Shown piece after piece: positions 48,083 to 59,290 of a DNA stretch of 64,000 nt. The notes beneath the pieces were generated by a model, which was given only the letters and a program-made list of their open reading frames with translations, was not told the DNA's origin and did no database searches. The translations under genes and the position numbers were made by a program. Position 1 is the first letter of the stretch, and the number at the start of each line of letters is the position of its first letter. The DNA comes from Rhizoctonia solani (Eukaryota; Basidiomycota; Agaricomycetes; Cantharellales; Ceratobasidiaceae), in NCBI RefSeq assembly GCF_016906535.1, contig NC_057385.1:2666001-2730000 (forward strand), read 5' to 3'.

Positions 48083-48983
48083 CTAGATCAAGAGCCAAGC
48101 TCCGAGCGATGCTAGAACAGCACCCATCGAAAAGCTAGCCATGCTAGTAGCCGAGTTGGTGCTTGGGTTCGCGGTTGTGGTGGGGCTGGAGGCGGATCCT
48201 GCCGAAGTTCCTGTCGAGGACTGCTAGCGGTCGAAGATGCGCTTGACGAGGTCGGTGCGACCGAAGCAGTAGTTGGATCAGATGCCTCGGCATTTGCGCG
48301 GAATTGACCGGCATTTTGGCCATCTATATGGGGTAACTTATATTAGTGAACTGATGTTTAAACTATCCTTGAACCATGCGTACCATGAGTGAGCTCGGGA
48401 TTAATGGAGCTAATTGTACAATCAGTACAGATTCATGCAAGCTACGCATTAATACTCACAAGACCGCACCCTTGGTGCACAGGCCACCAGCCTGATCGAA
48501 GAACCAAACGGGGTTGGTATCCTTGACTATATATTCGGTCGTCGGGAGACCTTTCGAGTCAACAGGTGTGCCATCGGCGACCGTGATGACACCAGAGTTG
48601 TATCCACCGGGCTTGGGGATACAAGGATCCTTGAAAGTTGATTCTTTTGCGCTAGTAAGCACGATGCTATTAGAGCACTGATGGGCAAACACATACCTAC
48701 AGCACTGTGGCTGCCGGCGCGAAACTCGAAAACAATCTTGTCTCCAGCCTGATCAACGGAAAATATTAACTCGGAATACAGGTCAAGAAGTCATGCACAT
48801 ACCTGAGGACGAACCGAGCTAGGGTCAAAGCCCATTCCGAGCTGACCACTGGCGATATTTACTTGGTGAATGTCCACCTAGCGACAACGGGGAAACTTAC
48901 GTCGTCTCATCCTTGCCAACCCCAACAACATAATCAAATGCCAGCACAGAGGGAATAGCGAGCAAAAGAGCAGCGACGCGCAT
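48083..48983 (-). CDS. Secreted cupredoxin-like protein without copper ligands, frame break before GPI signal
   Basis: Start at 48983: signal peptide MRVAALLLAIPSVLA, then FDYVVGVGKDETT, GQLGMGFDPSSVRPQAGDKIVFEFRAGSHSAVQSTF, PVWFFDQAGGLCTKGAVLSINPE. The fold pattern is that of plastocyanin-like fungal proteins, but where an active site would read FFCxxxxHCQKGM this one has FFDQAGGLCTKGA: Cys, His and Met ligands are replaced by Asp, Leu and Ala. A Ser/Thr-rich linker leads to a hydrophobic end, SMGAVLASLGAWLLI-stop, visible only after one extra base near 48216-48220. As written, the frame ends at 48112-48114 without that tail. The tail's quality as a GPI signal argues the base is missing from the assembly. 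Divergent from PHO85 (288 nt). Confidence 0.75.
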
Positions 48984-49271
48984 AGTGCAATGAGAGAGAG
49001 AAAGGGAGGCTCTAGAACGCGAGGGGCAAGGAAAGAAAGAACAACGGAGAAAACCAAGACCCGAACGTTCAAGAGCCTTGGAGATCCTTCGACTTGGCGT
49101 GGCGATGCCGGCAGACCCTGATGCCGGCGCTTAGCCCCACGTGAGAATCCAGTCTGGAAATTGGCCTTCATCGCCTCGACCCCCTCTTTGAACTCAGTCA
49201 ACCCGTTGCCCCCTCCTTTCCTCAGTCTTTCCCACTACCACCACCACGATCTTTGATTGCGCTCGACGGCT
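48984..49271. promoter_or_regulatory. Bidirectional promoter cupredoxin-like / PHO85
   Basis: 288 nt between divergent starts. Contains GC-rich and pyrimidine-rich stretches next to PHO85; no TATA box seen. Confidence 0.5.
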
Positions 49272-50598
49272 ATGAGCAACTACGTTCAACTCGAGAAACT
49301 CGGTGAGGGTACCTATGCCACTGTCTTCAAGGTAGGCAAGCGCCCTTGGATTGCCACCACGAATAAATGCCGAGCATCTATTTATTGTAGGGACGTTCAC
49401 GCACGACCAATGAAATCGTCGCACTCAAGGAGATCCATCTCGATGCGGAAGAAGGCACACCATCGACGGCCATTCGCGAGATCTCGCTCATGAAGGAACT
49501 TAAGCATGTCAATATCGTCCGTTTACATGATGTCATCCACACCGAAACCAAGCTCGTTCTCATCTTCGAGTACTGCGAGCAAGATCTTAAGAAGTACATG
49601 GATACACATGGCGAACGTGGTGCACTCGACCCGAACACTGTGCGCAGTTTCATGTACCAATTGCTCAAGGGCACCGCATTTTGCCACGACAATCGTGTGC
49701 TTCACCGTGACCTGAAACCCCAGAACTTGCTCATTAATCGCAAAGGCGAGCTCAAGCTCGGCGATTTTGGTCTTGCGAGAGCATTTGGTGTGCCAGTCAA
49801 CACGTTCTCAAATGAGGTAATGACTCGTGTCTGCCCAGCCTTGGAACGGATACTGATATTTTTGGACGGTTTATAGGTCGTCACCCTGTGGTACCGCGCT
49901 CCAGACGTACTGCTCGGTTCTCGGACGTACAATACGTCAATCGACGTCTGGTCTTGTGGATGTATTTTCGCGGAGATGATCACTGGTGTACCCCTATTCC
50001 GCGGGCGCGATAACCAGGACCAACTGCTGAACATTATGAGGATCATTGGGACTCCCGATGAACGGGTACTCCGTAAAATTGCGGCTGACTCGGTGAGTTG
50101 GTCCCGGAACCTTCCAAATAGGCTGATTGACTCATAGCTATATGCGTTCGGCAGCCCGAGATCCAGCTCAAGCAGTACCCGAGATACCCCAAGGTTCCCT
50201 GGCAGCAAGTCGTTCCCAAGGCCACTCCCCAAGGTTTGTGCATATCGCATACAATCGCCGGGCTCCTATCTCAATCATTTGTTATTCACAGCGATCGATC
50301 TCCTCGAACGCCTCTGCAATTCGACCCAACCAAGCGTATCACTGCCCAAGAGCTCTTTCTCACCCATACTTTACAACTCCCTCTAGCGCTCCATGTTCAA
50401 CCAGCCGCAATTTGCGTACCCCAACAGGCAGCTGATCATGCATTCCCAACCCAGATGGCTGACGCTCGTCAACAGCAACAACAGCAACTGGCGTATCAAC
50501 AGCAGCAGATGCAGCAGCAAATGCAACAGAGCGGACCCCCTAACCAGTACTACACGCCTTCGGGGCAGTACACTCAACAATACGGGCAGGGTCGTTAA
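49272..50598 (+). CDS. PHO85: PHO85-type cyclin-dependent kinase with Gln-rich tail
   Basis: Ser/Thr kinase of the Pho85/Cdk5 class, acting with Pcl-type cyclins in phosphate and nutrient signalling. The start [21 protein letters not shown] contains the Gly loop; ATP Lys in [10 protein letters not shown]; the cyclin-binding helix is [14 protein letters not shown] (the Pho85/Cdk5 form rather than PSTAIRE followed by V). Catalytic loop [13 protein letters not shown] in [22 protein letters not shown] equivalent [16 protein letters not shown]. The domain ends [11 protein letters not shown]. After this the frame slips: [14 protein letters not shown] continues only in the next frame, from one missing G near 50349-50353, and further one-base slips are needed to reach the tail [21 protein letters not shown] and the stop at 50596-50598. 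The tail is unusual for Pho85, which normally ends near the HPYF motif. Confidence 0.88.
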
Positions 50599-53101
50599 AT
50601 GAGCTGTTGAATGAAATGCGCGTCCGTCTAGTTGATGCGTTGAGGTTTCGGTCATTTTTTGGAAGGCTGGGACCTTGCCATATTGCTGTGGGTGTTGTGT
50701 TGTCTACCGTTTTGTGTCGAATGTGTGTATATCGTGACTTAATTGCTGTTTCATTATTAATATATGGTCTGTGAAACCTGAGTTGGGCGAATGTGAGACG
50801 CTTGGAAATGGCAAGTGTATCCATAAACTGGAAATCGGATCGCGATCAGTACAATGCCGCAAACTATAGAAAACTTACCGCGGCAGCGAGCTTCTCCCAA
50901 GATATTATGCACACGGAGTTAAATTGGCTATGTCCGTGTGTTCACTGCAATTGCACCAGTCATAGCATACAGAAGGCTACGCGCAGTTCTCTGCATCCCT
51001 TGGTTACAATAGGCCTCTAGTGTGGTTTGAGGTTCTGGTTTGAGTCGTATACGCTACCTATCTCTCGCCTTCAACTCTTAATGATCTCGGGCTTGTGAGA
51101 ACCCATGGGCTAGCAAACTTCTTGTTGGTATTCTATCCATCGGCGCCAGGCACCCGATCCAAACAAGTTCAGGTGGAGGTTTCAGATACCAGCGCAAGCA
51201 CAGATTAAACAGTCTCACAGGACCCACCCAGCCTTGAATTTAAGCCCATCAAATCAAAGATCGCATAGAAAAAGGTAACCAATCCGAGGGGGGAGAGAAG
51301 GAAGGTGTAACGTGCATGCTAAATTCAGATATACAGTAAACCCTCTACCACGGCTCGGTTGCATGGCACTCGCCGAGCTCTTGAAGCGATTGGCTGGTTG
51401 AGATTGGGCTCCACCGGGAAAAGAAAAATGCCATGCTCGTGTAGTATTGATAGAGGAGGTGGAAACCCCAGGGTATGCACTTTGGCATGGCACGGTGTGG
51501 TTCTGGATACACGTACTCTTGGCTGACCTTTATTGGCCAAACGAAGGTCGCTCGGAGGCTCTACGTAGCCGGTACCAACTGTTATTAAAGTCCACCCTAA
51601 AATAGCAGGATGCCCCGATCTATGGTGCCTTGTGGAAGGCCAAGCGTATCTCGATAGGTTGCGATGTTATTCTAAATGCCGAATGCTTATAAAGCATTCA
51701 TTTGATTGGGGGAACGGCCTCCTATTGCCGAGCAAAAAGGCCGTTCATGGGTCAGCTATAGCCGATTCCCGGAATCCGAGTTGCACAAACGAGCGAGCCA
51801 GTTTTATTGTGGAGCATATAGGTTACGGTCTCCAGTCATAGTATTCTAGACCTATCCTTGCCTAATGCTCGTGAAAGTATGTGAAAGTATGGATCGGAAA
51901 GCAGTTGGCCGACTCCCGAGCATGTGTGGGTACAGTCGGCTATGCATCGGGCACGATCCAATTAAAATTGCATTCCGATTCTCTCGCAGTGTTCTAAAGA
52001 TGTAGAACTTGATTGTAACGCCCGATATAATGCATAGATGGCCATTCGAAGTTGTTTCGTTGGCTTCTCTGATCAAGGAGGCTCATAAACAAAGCTATGC
52101 CTCAAGATGATATCGCTTGAAGTTTGAAATCATTTGGGGATGCGGTCGTACCGTGTCGCCATGCGAAGGACTGTTTGTGCGATGTGAGTTGCCACGACGC
52201 GGAGGATTCAATACGCCGTATCATCCTGTCCGTCCTGAGGACGGTGATAGATATATATATTTACATGCTGTTGAGCCCACAGGAACCACCACCAGCCACA
52301 CTCCCCGCTTTCAGATATTCCTGCTACTCATAACACTCATAAAATCTTCGTAGTCTTACTTCTTGAACGATTTATACTATCTCTCTTCATGGGAAAATCG
52401 ACACCCTCTATTACTACAGCGGCACCTGGTACACCACGACCTGAGGCACCGGCGACACCAGTGCCACAAAATTAGTACCCATGGCTCAGCATATGGCTAC
52501 ATGATAGTGTAAGTAAGGTTTCTGCTGTCAATCCACGTACTATTGCTGATGTGGATATCTTGTTCTGATTAAATCCGGCTAGTCACAACAATAGGACCGT
52601 TGAGCACACTTGACTGTTGACAGTAACCGTTGTCTATCGTAGTGTATTATGTGTACCTATTGTGATACCCCTGTTAAGTTTCATGGCTTACTTGTTTTAA
52701 AATGATCAACATAAGGCGCTGTGGATTGATTCGAACTCGAAAAGGGCCACTACTAGCTATGTATGTTATACATGATGATCCAACTGTCTCACTGAGGTTT
52801 AGTTACATGCGCATACGTGCGTGCTCGAATTGTTACTTTACCGGTAGCTGTGAAGGACTTCGTGCGTTAGTTCCGTAGAGGTTTACATTACTTAGCCGAA
52901 CCTAGCTGTAGTAATTATAAACCAGGTCAAGCGTTGGAGCAGGGGGTACACGGGGGTATGCTGCCCAGTCGCATGTATATAGCACGTGCCCGCATACGCG
53001 GAGATATATCCCTTCTACTGCTACACATCCCGTCTCCAGCGTGTTCACCGATTGCGTGAAATTAGGAAAAACGTGTTTATTAGATAGCATTTATCTCGTC
53101 A
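50599..53101. other. Gene-poor intergenic region before transporter D
   Basis: About 2.5 kb. It holds the PHO85 3' flank and the 3' flank of transporter D. Only short ORFs without recognisable content; no terminal repeats or transposase seen. A short AT dinucleotide run lies at 52250-52262. Confidence 0.5.
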
Positions 53102-53488
53102 TCAACAAAGTCGGTTCTTTGCCATGGCATACAGTGCATCTCTATCACCACTCTCGTCGACAAGCGATTTGAATGCCCCTGACTCTTTCCGTAGTAGTGC
53201 CGCCGGAGAGTCAAACTCAACAATTTTCCCAGCCTCAAGTACTATTATCTACAACAGCAGTTGGTATAAATAAATAATAAGCGAGTGGGATATATACACT
53301 TACCTTATCTGCGTCACAGATTGTCTGCAGCCGATGTGCAACAATGATCAGCGTCCGGTCCTTCAGCTCCGTCCGAATCGACTTCTGGATTACTGTATCC
53401 GTGTTGTAGTCTATACCAGCCCACCTTAGCACCATCCCTCTCACACCACTCATCTTTACCGTCTACCCACCGATTGCCGCAGTGGCTT

Positions 53489-54134
53489 CGTCCAGTATCA
53501 GCACCTTGCTCCTCCTCACGATCGCACGTGCAAGCGCAAGTATCTGCCTCTGTCCCAGCGAGAAGTTCCCTCCTCCTGCACTCACTCCCGATTCCAGTCC
53601 AATGTACCCTTCGTCGTTCTCCGACTGAACCGTGTCTAGCCCAGCAGACCGCAGCGCAGCGTTCAGCACCGCGTCGTCGTACTCGTCGAACGGGTCGAGG
53701 TTCTGCCTGACCGTGCCGCTCATCAGCTCTGGCTGCTGAGGGATGATCGTGATGCTCGAGCGCAGTGCGTCCAGGTTCACGCCGTGTGTCGGGATCCCGC
53801 TGCACAAACATCAGCGTACATTCGCTGAGCAGAAGCAAGACCAAACAGCACTCACTCGTAGCACGTTCCCTTCGATAGGGATCATGCGCAGCAGCGACAG
53901 GGTCAGGGAGCTCTTGCCGCTGCCTGTCCTGCCTACGACACCGACACGCTCGCCAGACTTGATCTCGAATGACAGGCTGTGGAGGACTGCAGGACCGTCC
54001 TTGGAGTAGCGCGCTGTGAGGTTCTCGGCGACGATGTGACCGGATGCAGGCCAGTATGCGGGAGGAGCCTTCTCTGGGACTGACTCGGGCTCCTGTTCGA
54101 TGTTGATATAGTCTTGGATACGCTCGAGACTGTT
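53489..54134 (-). repeat. NBD2 tract of gene D, homologous to the B and C tracts
   Basis: Closely similar in exons to 5098-5743 and 12151-12797, but its intron is different (near 53805-53855), so D was not part of the latest exchange between B and C. Confidence 0.7.
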
Positions 54135-54926
54135 GCCCTGGACCTGGAACTCGTTGAGGAAACGCACCCACTATTGTCGGAACATCAGCGCATTGTTCTT
54201 AGACCTTCCATATAAGGCTTACCCATATAATCCCACCAGAGAAAGCAACCGCCATGCTGAGGGAGAAGCCAGTGTCGCTGGCATCAACAGAGGCCTGATG
54301 GTATACCATGTATGCGGCCAGCCCGGACGAAAAAAGTCCACCAAGTACATCCATCCGATACAGATCCACCTCTAATCCTTATACGCTCAGCCCTGGACCT
54401 GTGAATATCCACGATTTCGCTTTACTTACGTTTAGGCTCCAGAATGTCCTGTATGACCTTGTGTACTTGTCAATCCTCTTCAGAGCTTCGGCCTTAAACA
54501 ACTCCTCAACCCCATATGCTCGGATTGAGGTGATGCCTTCTAGCGTAGTTCCAAAATGACTGAACAAGGGTGAACGAGCGTCGGACATCTCGCGTTGACG
54601 GGCATTTGGGCAGCGATATAGACCCGACCAAGCATAAGGCCGATAGCAAACACGGTGGCACCAGGGAGTGCGAAAATCGGACTTAGAACGTTACGAATAA
54701 ATGAGTTTATATAGTCAAAGATAATATATATATACTAACGCAAACGTGACGATTCCGATGAAACGTGAGAGCAGCTGGAGCGTTCGTTGAACCAAGTTCT
54801 GGAATTCGTTCGGTAATGAGCCATCAATACAGCTACAATCACAGCCAGTAAGATCTCTATTTTTCGCGCACACGGCCAACTTACAAAATGTCTTGTGTGA
54901 ATCTAGCAATGACACGTCCAGCTGGA

Positions 54927-56447
54927 GTGGAGTCAAGCCATCGCAATGGTGCTCCGAGCACAGCTTTGATCAGACGACTATGAATCCGACGTGACGCCCG
55001 CACCGACCCCAGTACATGGATCACAAACGCAACGGTGCATACTGTAACACCGCCTATCGAAATCACACCATATATGCTCAGATAGCTTGCAGAAAGATAA
55101 GCACGGCTCATATCTGAGCATAAAACACTGACAATGGCACATCCACACGCTCGGGTGCTCGTTGTTCGTCTTATACGCTCGTGCCCAAGTACTAGCGAGG
55201 TTAGTACCAAGTAGAAATGTCGTTTGATCAAGCACTCACCCAAGCCAGTACGTCTGTCCTAGTATCGACGCTCGCCCAGAGAGAACCCAAGCATGTAGAC
55301 AACCCAGAACCAGAACCCACCGAGTGCAAGCAAGAACAGCTTGAGTGCCGCCCATCCAACATGCCCTTCCGCAACCTCTTCTGCCGCCATCAGCTTCCCA
55401 TCTCTTTCTTCGCGTTTGCTTCGCTCTTGTCCACAGCATTACTCTCATCGACTACTTCTTCACCTTTCCTTTCCAGCTCTTCGTCTTTCTCTGCCTCCGC
55501 CTTCAGCTTCGGGTTCAGCCGCAGTGCTCGTCAATGCTGCCTTGGCTGACAATCCGCCCGTCCGGTCCAAGTGACACCACAAAGTGTGCAACCTCGCTCA
55601 CCATCGCACGTTATGCGTCTGACCCATGTCAGTCGCTTCCTGTGCTTGTCTCATCCGTCTCAGCTTACCACTATGATCATCGTCCTTCCTGCCACAAGCT
55701 CCCCACGGAAGCAGTGGTCCACGATCCACCGCGACGTGTGCACATCCAGCGCAGAGAGCACGTCATCGAGTATGATGATGTCCGCCTTCGAGTAGATCGC
55801 GCGCGCAAGCGACACTCGAGCCTTCTGACCTCCGCTCAGCGTCATGCCCTTTTCACCGACTGATCGAGTATCAGATGCTTGCATCCTACCGACAGACATC
55901 GTCAGCACACACCTTCTGTCTGGTCGCCTGCCTCGAACAGCGTCAGGTCCCTCTCCAGCGCACACTGCGATATCACTACGCCCATGCATATACTCAGAAT
56001 GCTAGCGTTGTCATAAGAACACTGAGCCGTACGCACCTTTCTTGTACCGCACTTCGTCGTACTCGCTCCAAGCAGAATGTTGTCCTAGCACCAGCAGTCA
56101 GATACTGGGTCGTGAGTTCAGCAGCTCACTCACTCGTATAGTTCGTTTTGGACCCAGGCTTCCTGGGCAGCATACGCGATGCCTCCTTGTCTCGGCAGAG
56201 AGAACCACGAGTCTGGTGCACTGGCACAAAGTGCATCTCTCTGGATACGAGAATGAGTGTGTATGCTAACAGATCATCGCTGCGCAGTATGCTTACCCCA
56301 ACAAGGCCATGCAAGCTGGTCTTTCCGCATCCTGTCGGGCCGACGACCATGTTGATCTTGCCGCGGTGGAACAGCAGCTCTTGGTCGATGTGGAGCCTGA
56401 AGTTGCGTCTGGAAGGGGCGGGCGTGCCAGGAGCTTGGCGAGACCAT
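54927..56447 (-). repeat. TMD2/NBD1 tract of gene D, near-copy of gene B 6531-8069
   Basis: 1521 nt against 1539 in B. By hand alignment 10 nt are missing from exons (nine events) and 8 nt from introns, summing to the full 18-nt difference. Substitutions are few, including within introns. Confidence 0.75.
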
Positions 56448-59290
56448 TCGAAGGTTGCGTTGTTGAAACCAATCGCATCTTGCCTGAGTACATCAGCCTC
56501 GACAAGGTCTGACATGTTTTTGGTGTATGTATCAAGTAGCTCTGTCTGCGGCGTATCATTTTTGGTCAGAATACAATAATGATGTACCGGTGTTAATAAG
56601 CATACCTGATACAAGAACTCGTCGATACGATCTATAGAAACCTTGCCCTGAACAGAAAGCGGGATTTGCCAGGATAGTATTTGCAGTTGGTTACGCATGA
56701 TGTCGAAGACTGCGATAGAAGCGAATACAATTGATGCGGTTAATGGTTTCTCGAACCATAACGTATGGCAGGCAAATGTGAGTGCCATGACAATTAACGG
56801 GAGCACATGACTACACTGCCAATCAGTAAAAGATCCAAAAATAAAGGCAGGGTGAGTATACTTAATGTCCTGGCCTACTTGTCCAATCCACTGCTTCTTC
56901 TTGTAGTACTCCAATTCTATCTCGCGCCTTTCCTCCACACGCGCAAGCACCTTCTTCTCCCAGCCAAAAAGTTTGACCATTCGTATGATGCTGAGAGCTA
57001 AGCTGGGTGATCAGTATACCATAGGAGATTTGCGAAAGTAACAACACACTTTCTGAAATCGCCTGGACGCGTTCATCGGTTTTTCTCATTCGCTTGGTTT
57101 GGACATCGTTGACCAACCTTGCAAGTATTCCGGTAACAGGGAACGATAGGACCATGAAACCCATCCCTATCACGGCACTAACAAAACTTATTAGAACTAT
57201 TTGCGGCGTCATGACCTGAAGGGCCAGAAACGCACCCCATCCTAGAATGTTGTACAGAAAAAAAATGCTGGAGAGGATTTGAACCGGTGCATATACCATT
57301 ACAGACAAGAAATAACTGCCATTTGTCACGTTTTCCATATCCTTTACTCAGAGGTAAGCCTTTTTCCGCCGTCATACATATAAGACTTACACTGGACATG
57401 AGGTTGTTGATCTTTCCGACCAGGTTCGAGTTACCATTCTGTTCTTTACTTGCTTCGTCCGAATTTTCCTTCCCCTTAGTAGAGCCTACACTCCCAATGA
57501 GAGTCTGAGTGTTACTCCCTTCAGCGGCGTGAACAGTACTCTCGGACTCGTCTTCTTCGCTTGCTTCAGAACTATTGAGGTACTCGGCGTCCATTCTCTC
57601 CTCGCTCTGAGTAGTTGTGGTTGTGCCGATGTGAGACGCAGACCTAGACGTTTTGCCATTCGACCGATCGGCGATTTGGGTCACCACTCGAATCCGGAGG
57701 GAGTGTTCAAACAGCAGTTGAGAAATCATCCCCGTAGCTCGAGCAATTGTGGCCATCTATAGATACTCTAAGCACAAAGATCGCAGAAATCGAATTGTAA
57801 AACCCTGACCTTCAAGAATACGTACCAATTAAACGATGGTGCTGAAAACGGGTCCGAGGAATAGCAATATACCCAGAACCAAGGCCGAAGCAGGCTCGGG
57901 CTCGACGGTTCTTCCAAGTATCTGCGTTAATTGTTCAGTATTTCTATAAGCATTTTGATAGTTTGACTGTACTTTAGAGTGTACCTGATCCCCACCGGGC
58001 CAGCAAACTCCATTAACCCCTAATTCCCTATCAGTGTCTGGTCATGTCAATAGTTGCCTCTGCTCACATAGACAACAAGCATGATGGCCATAGCGATATG
58101 CTCCTTCCAGAATACTGACATTAGTCCCCAAAAGAAGTGTCGTCGTTCTGTACGCTTCAATGGGTCCAATTTATTGAAGCTTCGCTGCTTCAGATATGAC
58201 GCGCAATCATAGTCGGCCAGTGGTGGCAGTTGCTCGTATTCTAGCTTTGGCGCACGGTATGCAGTCCAGATAAGAGGGTCGAGGTATGTGTAGAGCGCCA
58301 GGGAGATAAGTGATGCGGTCTGTTCAGGATTGGGAATGTCGCTAGGATGCTGTGGTGAACCGTAGTAGTTAATATTATGAAATATAATGATAGTAATAAG
58401 GGTTGACTATGATACTTACTTTGGGGTCGAGGGGCACATATATCCTCGGAATAAACAATGGAACCACGACCGAAGCAAACCCAAGCACACCAATACGAGT
58501 CCATGTCAGCCATCCTCCCACAGCGTCGGCAGGATGTAGATTGTAGGTTGCGAAAGGCACCAGATCTCGCCATGTGTACACAGCAAACGCGATCAGAAGC
58601 AATACAACCAGATGGACATTTGCGACGGCACGGAAGCGAGGTGCGAGAGTAAGTGCAAGGATGGCCAGAATAGTCGTATATGTCTACCGGTGATTATTGT
58701 AACAAATTCAATTTGAGATCGCCAGTAGGTATACTCACATAGAACATGTATAGCGATATCTCGATCCACTCGGCAGTGCTGAACCGTCTCTCGCGCCTCT
58801 TGTATTTCTTGTGTTTACTTCCTTGCGCTTTGTTCACTACGTTCACATCCGAGTGCAAGTATGCCTCATTGACTCGTTCGGATTCATATTGCTTTACGCC
58901 AATTGCGTTATGCTCCTTGTTGATTGACACGATCGCACCAATCGTCAAGCCAGTAAGTGTGAGGCAGGCCAGTAGTCTCAGAACCTTCCATATGAGCACA
59001 GTAGCTCCGCCATGTTCTTTAATATGAGAGTACAAGTAAGGGGAAAAGCCAGCGCGTTGTATAACAGGCTGCTGAGGTGTCGAGTCGACATTGTCCTCGA
59101 GGTGTTCTCGGCCGCAAAGCTTTGTGATTAAGCGTTTGACGGAAGTTGTTGATACAAACGCGTGAAGCAGAAGTAAGATGAAGGAAACACCAGTGCAAAC
59201 AACAAGTATGAGTAGGTCATATCCCCAAATGGCCGCACGCTGGGCCCGGGATGAGATTGACACGGTCTCCAAGAGCACGAGCTGGTCCAT

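Larger units (their letters stand above)
53102..59290 (-). pseudogene. ABC transporter D, ABCC/MRP type, many small deletions as assembled
   Basis: Fourth full-size ABCC copy, 35 kb from the tandem block. Start at 59290 (MDQLVLLETVS); TMD0 and linker intact through 58.0 kb; TMD1 with insert 57.42-57.76 kb; NBD1 Walker [10 protein letters not shown] near 56330, [10 protein letters not shown] near 55840 and LDDVLSALD near 55780; NBD2 GRTGSGKSS near 53930, FSLGQRQ near 53555; ends [16 protein letters not shown]. Against B and C, exons lose bases near 54356, 54594, 55152, 55271, 55404, 55528, 55607, 56065, 56139, 56222 and two bases near 56303. Near 57870 and 57833 a one-base and a two-base loss offset each other. 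No insertions were seen. Read literally it cannot make a full transporter. Because every change is a deletion, unpolished sequence is at least as likely as decay, so the pseudogene label is provisional. Confidence 0.6.

Noticed and set aside
50599..53101. Possible transposon in the gene-poor stretch before transporter D
   Set aside because: No transposase-like ORF, terminal repeats or target-site duplication could be seen by eye.
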